From contig NZ_CAMLHX010000063.1 of assembly GCF_946479965.1 (NCBI RefSeq), positions 1 through 23,303 on the forward strand: a DNA stretch of 23,303 nt, given 5' to 3'. The DNA comes from an uncultured Mucilaginibacter sp. Its GTDB lineage: Bacteria > Bacteroidota > Bacteroidia > Sphingobacteriales > Sphingobacteriaceae. Shown in pieces: positions 6,207-15,400 of this stretch (the stretch's first letter is position 1; every line of letters begins with the position of its first letter). The notes under the pieces were generated by a model. That model did no database searches, was not told where the DNA came from, and worked only from the letters and a program-made list of their open reading frames with translations. A program made the position numbers and the translations under genes.

Positions 6207-7340
6207 ATGAAGGTTGTTCTTTTGGCTATTGTAGCTATAGTATTAGCCAGTTGCTCTTCACAACCACAAACAGCAGCAGCACCACCGCAATCATTACCAG
6301 TGGCTACCATAAACACTACAACTGATACCACCTATCAGGAATATCCGGCGGCTATTGAAGGTGTAGTTAATGTAGAAGTTCGCCCGCAGGTAAGTGGCTC
6401 ATTAGATAAAGTATTTGTTGATGAAGGCGCATACGTAACCACAGGTCAGCCGCTGTTCAAAATTAACGATCAGCCTTTCCGCGCAACGTTAAACAATGCC
6501 CTGGCCAGTCAGCACGCTGCAGAAGGCGCTTTAGCTAATGCGCGTTTAGAAATTGAAAAGTATACCCCACTTGTTCAGAACAAAGTAATTGCAGATTACC
6601 AGCTAAATGCCGCGAAGGCTGCTTATGATATCGCGAAAGCGAATATTGAACAAGCTAAAGCTAATGTAGCTACTGCGAGAATCAACCTGGGCTATACACT
6701 GATAAAAGCGCCTGTTAATGGTTATATCGGTCGCTTGTTAAAAAAACAAGGCAGCCTGGTTAGTCCTACAGATGTGCAGGAACTCACACAACTGTCAGAC
6801 GTGCATGATGTGCATGTATACTTCTCATTAAGCGAGAAAGATTTTGTCGCCTTTAAAGAGCAATATCCGGGTACTACCTTGAAAGACAAGATAAAGCATT
6901 TACCTCTGGTAACGTTGCTGTTGTCCGACAATTCTGCTTACGCCAAACAAGGTAAGATAGACATGATAGATGGCCAGTTTGATAAAACAACAGCCGCCAT
7001 CACCATTCGCGCCAGCTTTGCTAATCCGGATGGTTTACTGCGTGCAGGTAATACAGGCAAAGTACGCCTTGGGTTGCAGCACAAAGATGCCCTTGTGATT
7101 CCTGAATCGGCAACGATTGAAATGCAGGATAAGGTGTTTGTTTTTGCTGTTGCTGATAGCAACAAGGTAGAAAAACGCCCCATTAGTATTATCGGTAAAA
7201 GCGGAGACAACTATCTGGTTAGAGAAGGTGTAAAACCCGGCGACCGCATAGTACTCAGTGGAGTAGACCACTTGCAGGAAGGTGCGGTTATAAATCCGCA
7301 GCAAAAAACCGACAAAGTAGCGGTAAATGTAACCCACTAA
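6207..7340 (+). CDS. RND efflux periplasmic adaptor (membrane fusion protein), lipoprotein
   Basis: This is an AcrA/MexA-type adaptor that bridges the inner-membrane pump and the outer-membrane channel. From ATG 6207 the protein has 377 aa and begins MKVVLLAIVAIVLASC, with a clean LASC lipobox (Cys16), so it should be lipidated. Next come the first half of the lipoyl/barrel-sandwich domain (YPAAIEGVVNVEVRPQVSGSLDKVFV, then EGAYVTTGQPLF), an alpha-helical hairpin (roughly residues 98-150, with repeats of A, N and E), the second lipoyl half (YTLIKAPVNGYIGR), a beta-barrel domain, and a membrane-proximal domain (KRPISIIGKSGDNYLVREGVKPGDRIVLSG). The frame is open back to ATG 6057, but that start would bury the signal peptide behind 50 polar residues. 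It is the first gene of the operon adaptor-pump-channel, downstream of the second TetR palindrome. Confidence 0.92.
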   Translation: MKVVLLAIVAIVLASCSSQPQTAAAPPQSLPVATINTTTDTTYQEYPAAIEGVVNVEVRPQVSGSLDKVFVDEGAYVTTGQPLFKINDQPFRATLNNALASQHAAEGALANARLEIEKYTPLVQNKVIADYQLNAAKAAYDIAKANIEQAKANVATARINLGYTLIKAPVNGYIGRLLKKQGSLVSPTDVQELTQLSDVHDVHVYFSLSEKDFVAFKEQYPGTTLKDKIKHLPLVTLLLSDNSAYAKQGKIDMIDGQFDKTTAAITIRASFANPDGLLRAGNTGKVRLGLQHKDALVIPESATIEMQDKVFVFAVADSNKVEKRPISIIGKSGDNYLVREGVKPGDRIVLSGVDHLQEGAVINPQQKTDKVAVNVTH

Positions 7341-7451
7341 ACTATTGTAAATACAGCTCCATAACAGAGCTAAACTGAACGTTTCATCATCGCTTTTTTG
7401 AGCGAATCAGGGAGCGTTTGCTCTAAAAAATCACAACAAAAAATTAAAGTC

Positions 7452-10400
7452 ATGTTCAAAAAATTTATAGAACGGCCCGTACTATCCACAGTGATCTCCA
7501 TTTTACTGGTGATATTGGGTATACTTGGCCTAACCCGATTGCCTTTGCAGCAATTTCCGGATATAGCCCCGCCGGCGGTGTTGGTAGCAGCTGTTTATCC
7601 CGGCGCCAATGCCGAAACGGTATTACGCTCAGTAGCGCCGTCACTTGAAGAATCTATCAACGGTGTTGAAAACATGAGCTACATGAGCTCAATTGCTAGT
7701 AACGATGGCACACTTGCTATTACAGTTTATTTTAAACAAGGCACTGACCCGGATCAGGCTGCGGTAAATGTGCAGAACAGGGTGGCGCAAGCAACCAGTC
7801 AGTTACCTGCGGAGGTTGTTCAGCAAGGCATAACTACCACCAAACAACAAAACAGCTTAATTGGCGCTGTGGGTATGTTTACAAATGATCCTAAAAAATA
7901 CGATCAGGCATTTGTTGCCAACTACGCCCAGATCAACATCATTCCTGAGTTGAAACGTATACCGGGAGTAGGCTCGGCGAGCATATTTGGTGGTGTAAAA
8001 GATTACTCTATGCGCGTATGGCTTAACCCAGCGCAAATGGCAGCTTATAAAGTTACCCCTGCCGAAGTGATGAATGCCATTCAGGATAAGAACCTGGAGG
8101 CGGCCCCCGGTAAGCTTGGTGAACGCAGTGACGAGGTTTTTGAGTACGTAATAAAGTATAAAGGAAAACTCAGCAAACCCGAAGAATATGAGAATATAGC
8201 TATCCGCGCCAATGCTGACGGATCTGTACTGCATTTAAAAGATGTAGCAAGGATTGAATTGGGTTCATACTCTTATACCAGTATGACGCACCTTAATGGT
8301 AAAGATGGTGTTGCCATTGGCGTTATACAATTAGCGGGATCAAATGCTAACGAGATACAAATTGCAGTTGACAAATTGATGGAGAAAGCATCGAAGGATT
8401 TCCCATCAGGAATTGAGTATAACAATTTTTACCGCACTAAAACAGCTTTGGACGAATCTATATCACAGGTGGAGCATACGCTGGTAGAAGCCTTTATATT
8501 GGTATTTTTGGTCGTATACCTGTTTCTTCAGGATTTTCGCTCGACACTTATCCCTGCAATCGCGGTGCCGGTGGCCATATTGGGTACGTTCTTCTTTATG
8601 AATGTGTTTGGGTTCTCTATCAATCTGCTTACGCTGTTTGCATTGGTATTAGCCATTGGTATTGTGGTGGATGATGCCATTGTAGTGGTAGAAGCAGTGC
8701 ACGCCAAAATGGAGCACGAACATTTACCGCCAAAGGAAGCTACCAACAAAGCGATGCACGAGATTACCGGTGCAATCATATCCATTACATTGGTAATGGC
8801 AGCGGTTTTTTTACCTGTCGGATTTATGACGGGATCAACCGGGGTGTTTTATAGGCAGTTTGCCTTTACCATGTCTATTGCTATTGTCATATCAGCTGTA
8901 AACGCGTTAACACTTAGTCCGGCTTTGGCGGCGCTGTTTTTGAAAAGCAATCACAAAACTACCGGCGAAAACGCGCCAAAAAAAGGCTTTAAAGAAAAGT
9001 TCTACGCCGGTTTTAACAGCAGTTTCAGCGCCATGACGGACAGATATCTTGGCGGTGTAAAATTCCTTATCAAAAACAAGAGGATAGCCATTGCAGGCTT
9101 GGTGCTTATAATTGGCGCGACCGTTTATCTGGTTAACACAACAAAGTCGGGCTTCATCCCTACAGAAGACCAAGGTTTTATTGCTATATCGGTAAATACG
9201 CCGTCTGGAGCTTCGCTGCATCGTACAACTGCTATAGTTAAACAAGCGGAAGATGCGGCTAATGCCATGCCATCTGCGCGTTATGTTACGGGTATTTCGG
9301 GCTTTAACTTATTAACCAACTCAACCAGCCCATCATCGGCAGTATTTTTTGTATTGCTTAAACCGTATGATGAAAGGGGAGAGGTTAAGAATATAGACGA
9401 GATACAAAATATTCTGCGTGGCAAGCTGGCGGAAATTACAGCCGGAAGTTTCTTTGTTTTCAGCTTTCCAACTGTGCCAGGCTTTAGTAATGTAGAGGCA
9501 TTAAATGTTGTATTGCAAGATAAAACAGGGGGCAAACTTGATAAATTTAGCGGTGTGGCTAACAATTTTATAGCTAAGCTTATGGCCAAGCCGGCTATCG
9601 CTCAAGCCTTCACTACATTTAAAGCTGATTATCCACAGTTGCAATTAGAAGTTGACGATGATAAGGCCAACCAGTTAGGTGTTAGCGTTAAGGATGTGCT
9701 GCAAACTATGCAGGCGTATTTTGGCAGCGCTCAAGCTTCGGACTTTAACCGCTTTGGTAAATATTATAGGGTTGTAGTTCAAGCCGATATTGCCGACCGC
9801 ACCGACCCGGCGTCAATTGACAGAGTTTTTGTTAAGAACAAAACAGGCGAAATGGTACCTATAAGTACTTTGGTAAAATTAACCCGAGTGTATGGATCGG
9901 AAACAGCATCGCGCTTTAACCTCTTCAATTCAATTGACATTAACGCGATACCTAAACCGGGTTTCAGCTCCGGTGACGCCATTGAGGCGATAAAAGAGAC
10001 TGCTAAAGAGGAATTACCATCGGGCTTTACTTTTGAGTTCTCGGGTCAAACCCGTGAGGAAATATCATCCCTTGGGCAATCAAGTGTGATCTTTATGCTG
10101 TGTTTAATATTCGTTTATTTCTTGCTGGCAGCCCAGTACGAAAGTTATATACTTCCGCTGGCAGTTATACTGTCTATCCCAACCGGTATTTTAGGAACGT
10201 TTGTAGTGCTTGGATTTACCGGCATAGAAAACAACATCTACGTTCAGGTGGCGCTTATAATGCTGATAGGCTTATTGGCCAAGAATGCCATTTTGATAGT
10301 AGAGTTTGCCGTACAGCGACGAAAAGCAGGCTTATCATTAGTTGATGCTGCCATGGAAGCCGCCAAATTAAGGCTAAGACCTATCATTATGACATCGCTG

Positions 10401-10658
10401 GCATTCATCTTCGGTTTGTTCCCAATGAGTATTGCAACAGGTCCATCTGCACAGGGTAACCACTCTATTAGTATTGGTGCCGCCGGGGGAATGGTTTCCG
10501 GCGTGGTATTGGGCTTATTTATTATACCGGTGTTGTTTGTCATCTTCCAGGGATTACAGGAAAAAATGACGGGTAAACCCAAATCAATTGCAACAGGCGA
10601 AGGGCATCACTTAAACGGACATACGGTACACGAATTGGAACCCGCTTTGAACGCTTAA
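7452..10658 (+). CDS. RND multidrug efflux pump, inner-membrane (HAE1/AcrB-type)
   Basis: A 1068-aa proton-driven exporter starting MFKKFIERPVLSTVISILLVILGILGL, the standard HAE1 first helix. The frame is open 18 codons further upstream from a TTG, but that stretch lacks pump homology, so ATG 7452 is preferred. Two large periplasmic loops separate helices 1-2 and 7-8. The proton-relay pair is D407-D408 in GIVVDDAIVVVEAV, the same numbers as in E. coli AcrB, and the partner lysine is K944 in LLAKNAILIVEFA. The full length matches the family (about 1030-1070). The C-terminus ends with a short cytoplasmic tail rich in H, E and G. The 111-bp gap after the adaptor holds only small weak inverted repeats, such as GAGC-GTTT-GCTC near 7413-7424. 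The substrate is not predictable, but the HAE1 type usually exports amphiphilic drugs, bile salts or dyes. Confidence 0.95.
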   Translation: MFKKFIERPVLSTVISILLVILGILGLTRLPLQQFPDIAPPAVLVAAVYPGANAETVLRSVAPSLEESINGVENMSYMSSIASNDGTLAITVYFKQGTDPDQAAVNVQNRVAQATSQLPAEVVQQGITTTKQQNSLIGAVGMFTNDPKKYDQAFVANYAQINIIPELKRIPGVGSASIFGGVKDYSMRVWLNPAQMAAYKVTPAEVMNAIQDKNLEAAPGKLGERSDEVFEYVIKYKGKLSKPEEYENIAIRANADGSVLHLKDVARIELGSYSYTSMTHLNGKDGVAIGVIQLAGSNANEIQIAVDKLMEKASKDFPSGIEYNNFYRTKTALDESISQVEHTLVEAFILVFLVVYLFLQDFRSTLIPAIAVPVAILGTFFFMNVFGFSINLLTLFALVLAIGIVVDDAIVVVEAVHAKMEHEHLPPKEATNKAMHEITGAIISITLVMAAVFLPVGFMTGSTGVFYRQFAFTMSIAIVISAVNALTLSPALAALFLKSNHKTTGENAPKKGFKEKFYAGFNSSFSAMTDRYLGGVKFLIKNKRIAIAGLVLIIGATVYLVNTTKSGFIPTEDQGFIAISVNTPSGASLHRTTAIVKQAEDAANAMPSARYVTGISGFNLLTNSTSPSSAVFFVLLKPYDERGEVKNIDEIQNILRGKLAEITAGSFFVFSFPTVPGFSNVEALNVVLQDKTGGKLDKFSGVANNFIAKLMAKPAIAQAFTTFKADYPQLQLEVDDDKANQLGVSVKDVLQTMQAYFGSAQASDFNRFGKYYRVVVQADIADRTDPASIDRVFVKNKTGEMVPISTLVKLTRVYGSETASRFNLFNSIDINAIPKPGFSSGDAIEAIKETAKEELPSGFTFEFSGQTREEISSLGQSSVIFMLCLIFVYFLLAAQYESYILPLAVILSIPTGILGTFVVLGFTGIENNIYVQVALIMLIGLLAKNAILIVEFAVQRRKAGLSLVDAAMEAAKLRLRPIIMTSLAFIFGLFPMSIATGPSAQGNHSISIGAAGGMVSGVVLGLFIIPVLFVIFQGLQEKMTGKPKSIATGEGHHLNGHTVHELEPALNA

Positions 10659-10688
10659 TTGCTTCACATCACCATAAAATATAAAGAC

Positions 10689-12107
10689 ATGAAAAAGTAT
10701 ATAACCGGATTTGCGCTCATTACCTTAATAATAAGTGCTTGCTCCGTATCAAAAGATATAAAAACACCCCCGCCAGAAACGCCTATAGCATTTAGGGGGG
10801 CTGATATTAAAACAATTGGCGATAGCAGCAGTATTGCTGATATACAATGGAGGCAATTTTTTACTGAGCCGACTTTGCAGGGGCTTATTGATAGCGCCAT
10901 TACACATAATTACGATATGCAATTGGCGGTAAAGAATTTGGAGCAATCACAGTTAGTGCTGCGCCAATCAAAATGGAACAATATTCCGCAGCTGGCATTC
11001 AACGTTACGGCAAACTCCAACCGCCCGTCTGATAATAGTTTGACAGGCCTAAGTTTAAGTCAGTTTAACATTGGTAAAAACCATATTGAAACTTATCAGG
11101 CCGACGTCTCCCTATCATGGGAAGCTGATATATGGGGTAAGATCCGCAACCAAAATAAGCTGGCACTGGCTGCCTATCTGCAAACCAACGAAGCGAAAAA
11201 GCTGATACAAACTAATATTGTTGCTAACGTTGCGCAGGGGTACTATAACCTACTGATGCTGGATAAGCAGTTGGCTATTGCAAAAAAGAATGTAGCGTTG
11301 AATGATAGTACACTACGGATTATAAATCTGCAATACAATGCCGGCCAGGTTACATCTTTAGGTGTGCAACAGGCAGAAGCTCAGCGCTTAGTTGCGGCAC
11401 AACTGGTGCCGCAATTTGAACAGGCAATTACGCTGCAGGAAAACGCACTGCGTATTTTAACAGGTGCCTTGCCTGATAAAGTAACCCGGAACGCAGCTTT
11501 AGATCAGTTTAACATACCTGACAACGTAGCTACCGGCATCCCTTCAGTTGTAATTAGCCGCAGGCCAGACGTACGCAGCGCAGAATTTACATTAAACATA
11601 GCCAATGCAAATGTTGGTATTACTAAAGCCGAGATGTATCCTGCTTTGCGGATAACTGCAAGTGGCGGAGTTAACTCATTAAAGGCCAGCAATTGGTTCA
11701 ATGTACCGGCATCTTTATTTGGTATAGTATCCGGCAGTGTTATTGAACCCCTGCTCAATAAAAAACAACTGAGTACCAACTATAAAATAGCCCAGGTAGA
11801 GCGCGAAAAAGTAGTATTACGTTTCAGGCAAACAGTTTTAAATGCGGTGGGAGAGGTATCCAACTCGCTAGCCAGCATTGAGCAGTTAAAACAACAGCAG
11901 GCAATTGCCCTGCAACGTGTTAACAAACTACAGCAGGCAACCGGCAATGCCAATTTATTATTCAGGAATGGCATGGCCAATTATTTGGAAGTTATAACCG
12001 CGCAAAGCAATGTATTGCAAAGCGAATTAGAACTTACGGCCATTAAACGTGATGAACTGATCGCCGTGTCTTCCCTTTATCGGGCCCTCGGTGGTGGATG
12101 GCAATAA
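10689..12107 (+). CDS. outer-membrane factor of the efflux system (TolC/OprM/NodT-type lipoprotein)
   Basis: The 472-aa outer-membrane channel lipoprotein begins MKKYITGFALITLIISAC with lipobox ISAC (Cys18). The open frame starts 10 codons earlier at a TTG, but the signal peptide fixes ATG 10689. The body contains two homologous OEP repeats. The first has IQWRQFFTEPTLQGLIDSAI and the helix NYDMQLAVKNLEQSQLVLRQ; the second has VISRRPDVRSAEFTLNIANA and LFRNGMANYLEVITAQSNVLQ. RRPDVRxAE and the Gly-rich FxxGxxxYLEV segment are hallmarks of the OprM/NodT family. It follows the pump gene by 30 bp and is the last gene of the operon. A strong hairpin lies 18 bp downstream. With the adaptor and pump it completes a tripartite exporter across both membranes. 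Confidence 0.93.
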   Translation: MKKYITGFALITLIISACSVSKDIKTPPPETPIAFRGADIKTIGDSSSIADIQWRQFFTEPTLQGLIDSAITHNYDMQLAVKNLEQSQLVLRQSKWNNIPQLAFNVTANSNRPSDNSLTGLSLSQFNIGKNHIETYQADVSLSWEADIWGKIRNQNKLALAAYLQTNEAKKLIQTNIVANVAQGYYNLLMLDKQLAIAKKNVALNDSTLRIINLQYNAGQVTSLGVQQAEAQRLVAAQLVPQFEQAITLQENALRILTGALPDKVTRNAALDQFNIPDNVATGIPSVVISRRPDVRSAEFTLNIANANVGITKAEMYPALRITASGGVNSLKASNWFNVPASLFGIVSGSVIEPLLNKKQLSTNYKIAQVEREKVVLRFRQTVLNAVGEVSNSLASIEQLKQQQAIALQRVNKLQQATGNANLLFRNGMANYLEVITAQSNVLQSELELTAIKRDELIAVSSLYRALGGGWQ

Positions 12108-12124
12108 CCTGATTGTTTTTACTG

Positions 12125-12178
12125 TAATAAAGCACAAAGGGGATTTCTTAAACAAGAAATCCCCTTTGTGCTTTATTA
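12125..12178. terminator. 25-bp perfect hairpin, probable bidirectional terminator
   Basis: Arms 12125-12149 and 12154-12178 are exact reverse complements with a 4-nt loop AAAC. The core AAAGGGGATTTCTT is GC-containing, and the outer ends are A-rich on the left and T-rich on the right. This is the form of a terminator working on both strands: for the efflux operon from the left, and for the minus-strand ORF ending at 12198 from the right. There is no separate long T-run after the stem. Confidence 0.75.
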
Positions 12179-12197
12179 ATTAACAGTCTTTAAAGAT

Positions 12198-12344
12198 TTA
12201 AAAAGTAAAACGCGTAATAAATAAAAGATTAATTTCGGCTTTCCGTTTTGCTGCGTTGATGGTATACTCTAAATAAAAAAGTAAATCTTCTTCATCGTCG
12301 GGGAAAACGTTAGCTTTAGTAAACCAATTAAATTCAGTGCGCAT
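12198..12344 (-). pseudogene. 3' remnant (or small ORF, 48 aa) resembling the end of an outer-membrane beta-barrel protein
   Basis: Read on the minus strand, ATG at 12344 gives 48 codons: a polar start (MRTEFNWFTKANVFPDDEED), then LLFYLEYTINAAKRKAEIN and LLFITRFTF before TAA. The two alternating hydrophobic strands with a KRK turn, ending in Phe as the final residue, look like the last hairpin of an outer-membrane barrel. The frame stays open 11 codons further upstream (to 12377), where TAA blocks it. No signal peptide precedes it, so a whole barrel cannot be encoded. It ends 20 bp from the strong hairpin that also closes the efflux operon, as expected for a formerly convergent gene. I infer a 5'-truncated remnant whose upstream part was lost when the PUL became adjacent. 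It could also be a chance ORF, and I cannot name the family. Confidence 0.4.
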
Positions 12345-12471
12345 AGGGTTATATTTTTTAAAAAAAGAAGCGGGTGGTTACAACGAGCCTGTTCCGGCCG
12401 AAAACCGCCTTACCCACCGGATTTTTTTGCGCGAGGCAACCTATAGTGATAATAAACCGTTGAAACCAGGT

Positions 12472-15400
12472 ATGGCGCGTTGTATTATCCTGTTTTTTTT
12501 AGTGCTTTCTTCGCTTTCGGTGTTCCCTCAAAGCCAATCATATAATTTTTCGAAACTCAACACTTTTACAGGCCTTTCGCACAACGAGGTTAATACCATA
12601 TTAAAAGATGCCGACGGTTTTTTATGGTTTGGCACCATAGATGGACTTAACCGATATGACGGGTATTCTTATAAAATATTTCGCAAGAGCTATAATGACA
12701 AAACCTCTCTTCGCGATAACCCTGTGTACTTTCTTTACGAACTTCCTGGTTCGAAAATGTGGGTGAAAGGTGTATCTGAAGCGTGTATCTATGATTCAAA
12801 TACAGAAAAGTTTGATAGTGACGACGAAGGTTACTTACGCTCGCTGGGTTTACCTTCGGCAGCTGTTACGTCAATTGTCAAGGGAAATACCGGTCGGTTT
12901 TGGTTTGTTTTTGACTACCTCAAGCTGTACTTGTATTCAGCAAAAGATAAAAAAGCAAAGCAGTTCAAGGTATCAAGACCTGCCGGTTTTAAAAATCTGC
13001 AAATCACGACTATTAAGGAAGGCACCGACGATAAGTTATGGGTGGTGTACCAGAATGGATTACTACAACAATATAGTATAAAGGAAGATAAAGTTGTTTT
13101 TCAGACCGATGCAGTGCAAAAACTAAATAAGGGAAGCGACTCTTATAACCTGTTTATTGACAATGACGGCGATGTATGGGTATGGGGTGTAAACAGAGGA
13201 GCTTTTGTCTACAATCGCCGCGATAACTCAGTAAAGCAACTCAATGAGAATTCTTCTCCATCAAGATTGAATACAAATTTTGTCAGTCAGATAGTGCAGG
13301 ACAATAATGGTTTGATATGGGTAGCAACTGATCCCGGTGGTGTAAATCTGATCAATAAGAAGAACAACTTTAGTGTCAGGTATCTTTTAAACGATCCGAA
13401 AGACGTTCGGAGCCTTAGTCAGAACAGTATTACAGCTATGTACAAAGATGACTTGGGAATTATCTGGCTAGGTACATATAAGCAGGGGGTTAGTTATTTT
13501 AACAGCAATATTGTATCGTTCCCGCTCTACCGTCATCAGGAATCTAATACAAACAGTCTTCCCTTTGATGATGTAAACCGTTTTGTAGAAGATAAATCAG
13601 GAAATATCTGGATAGGTACTAATGGCGGAGGACTAATATTTTTTGACAGGAAAAACAACACGTTTAAACAGTATCGGCACAACGCAAACGACAAAAATAG
13701 CCTGAGTAACAACGTTATAGTAAGCCTATGTATAGATAGTAAAGGTCTTCTTTGGATTGGAACTTATTTAGGGGGCCTTAACAGTTTCGATGGAAAGAAT
13801 TTTGTGCATTACAGGCATAATGACAATGATCCATTCAGTTTAGCCAGTGACAATGTGTGGGAAATATTTGAAGACAGCGAGCAAAGACTATGGATTGGCA
13901 CTTTAGGCGGGGGAATAGATATTTTAGACGGAAATACCCATCGGTTTAAGCATTATCCCTATAACGACAAACCGTCTGACCTGATACCTTCTAACTATGT
14001 CTTTTCTATTTTAGAGAGCAAAAAAGGGGAAATTTGGATAGGTACTTCTGAAGGCATGTCTGTTTTTAAAAAAAATGAGGTGGCACGACCTGCTTTTTAT
14101 CAGGAAACAAGCAACAACAATAGCTTAAGTAACAACAATGTAATCTGCGCCATTGAAGACAGCCGGGGAAGGATCTGGGTGGGTACCCGGGATGGTTTGA
14201 ATTTGTTTAATAGAGAAACAAAGCAATTTCAAAGGTTTACCACTGCCGAAGGGCTTCCGGATAATATGATATTAAACATCCTCGAAGACAAGCATCAAAC
14301 ACTTTGGATATCTACGCCAAACGGGCTGTACAACGTTGTTCCCAAACCAACGAAAACCGGGTTGGATCTTTCAATCACCAATTATGATGAATCAAACAAT
14401 CTGCAGGATCGGGAATTTAATGACAATGCGGCGCTTGTAACGCGCAACGGCAAATTGATCTTTGGCGGTCCTTCCGGTTTTAATATTATCGATCCCGACA
14501 AAATTCCGAAAGCAACTCATCGGCCCAAACCCGTTTTTACTGGTTTGCAAATATTGAATAATAATGTTGAGCCGGGCGAAAAGATCAATAACCGCGTGCT
14601 GTTGCCTCAACCACTATCGCAACTTCAAAACATCGAATTAAAGTACAAAGAGAATGTATTTTCTATTGAATTTGTTTCTCTTGATTACGGCCGCAACGCC
14701 GGGCATAAGTATGCTTATATGATGGAGGGTTTTAATTCGGATTGGCTATATGTAAACGGCAACCAAAGAAGAGCAACTTATACAAACCTTAATCCAGGCA
14801 ATTATACTTTTAAAGTTAAAGTATTAAACCTTGACGGAGTGTGGAGTGATGAAAGAACGCTGCAAATTAATATAGCACCACCATTTTGGCGAACTACTAT
14901 AGCGTATTTTATTTATTTGCTGATTGCTGCTGGATTATTTTTACTTGTCCGACGAATTACGCTGGACAGGATCCATATGCGTTATGAGATGCAATTGCAG
15001 CGCGGAGAAGCAGAAAGGGCCCACGCAATGGATCAGTTAAAGACAAAGTTCTTTACTAATGTAAGCCACGAGTTTCGCACACCTTTAAGCCTGATAATTT
15101 CTCCGTTAGATCGGCTGATTAAGCAAACTGCCGATGAGGAACACAAAAAACAACTAAGCGTAATGCAACGAAACGCAAAACGCCTGTTGAATATGGTAAA
15201 TCAATTGCTTGATTTTAGGAAGATAGAAGTGCAGGAAATTAAATTGCACCCATCAATTGGCGATATTATTGAATTCAGCAAAGAGATAAGCAACTCTTTT
15301 ATGGATATCGCCGAAAAAAAGAATATTAGTTTCTCCATCTTATCTAATGTCGACCGTCTCGAAATTTATTTCGACAAAGACAAAGTTGAAAAGATACTAT

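Noticed and set aside
6057..7340. Longest-frame start (ATG 6057) for the efflux adaptor
   Set aside because: It would put 50 polar residues before a canonical lipoprotein signal (MKVVLLAIVAIVLASC). ATG 6207 is preferred and the upstream part is treated as a leader.
7398..7451. TTG-initiated 18-codon extension of the RND pump
   Set aside because: HAE1 pumps start at the MFKKFIxRP-type segment. The extension is Ser/Lys-rich with no family counterpart and begins with a rare start codon.
7341..7451. Internal terminator or promoter between adaptor and pump genes
   Set aside because: Only 4-5 bp inverted repeats without a T-run are present. They are insufficient for a terminator, and the genes most likely form one operon.
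12337..12471. GTG-initiated 45-codon extension of the HTCS
   Set aside because: A signal peptide begins at ATG 12472. The region in front overlaps the minus-strand barrel remnant and would hide the signal.
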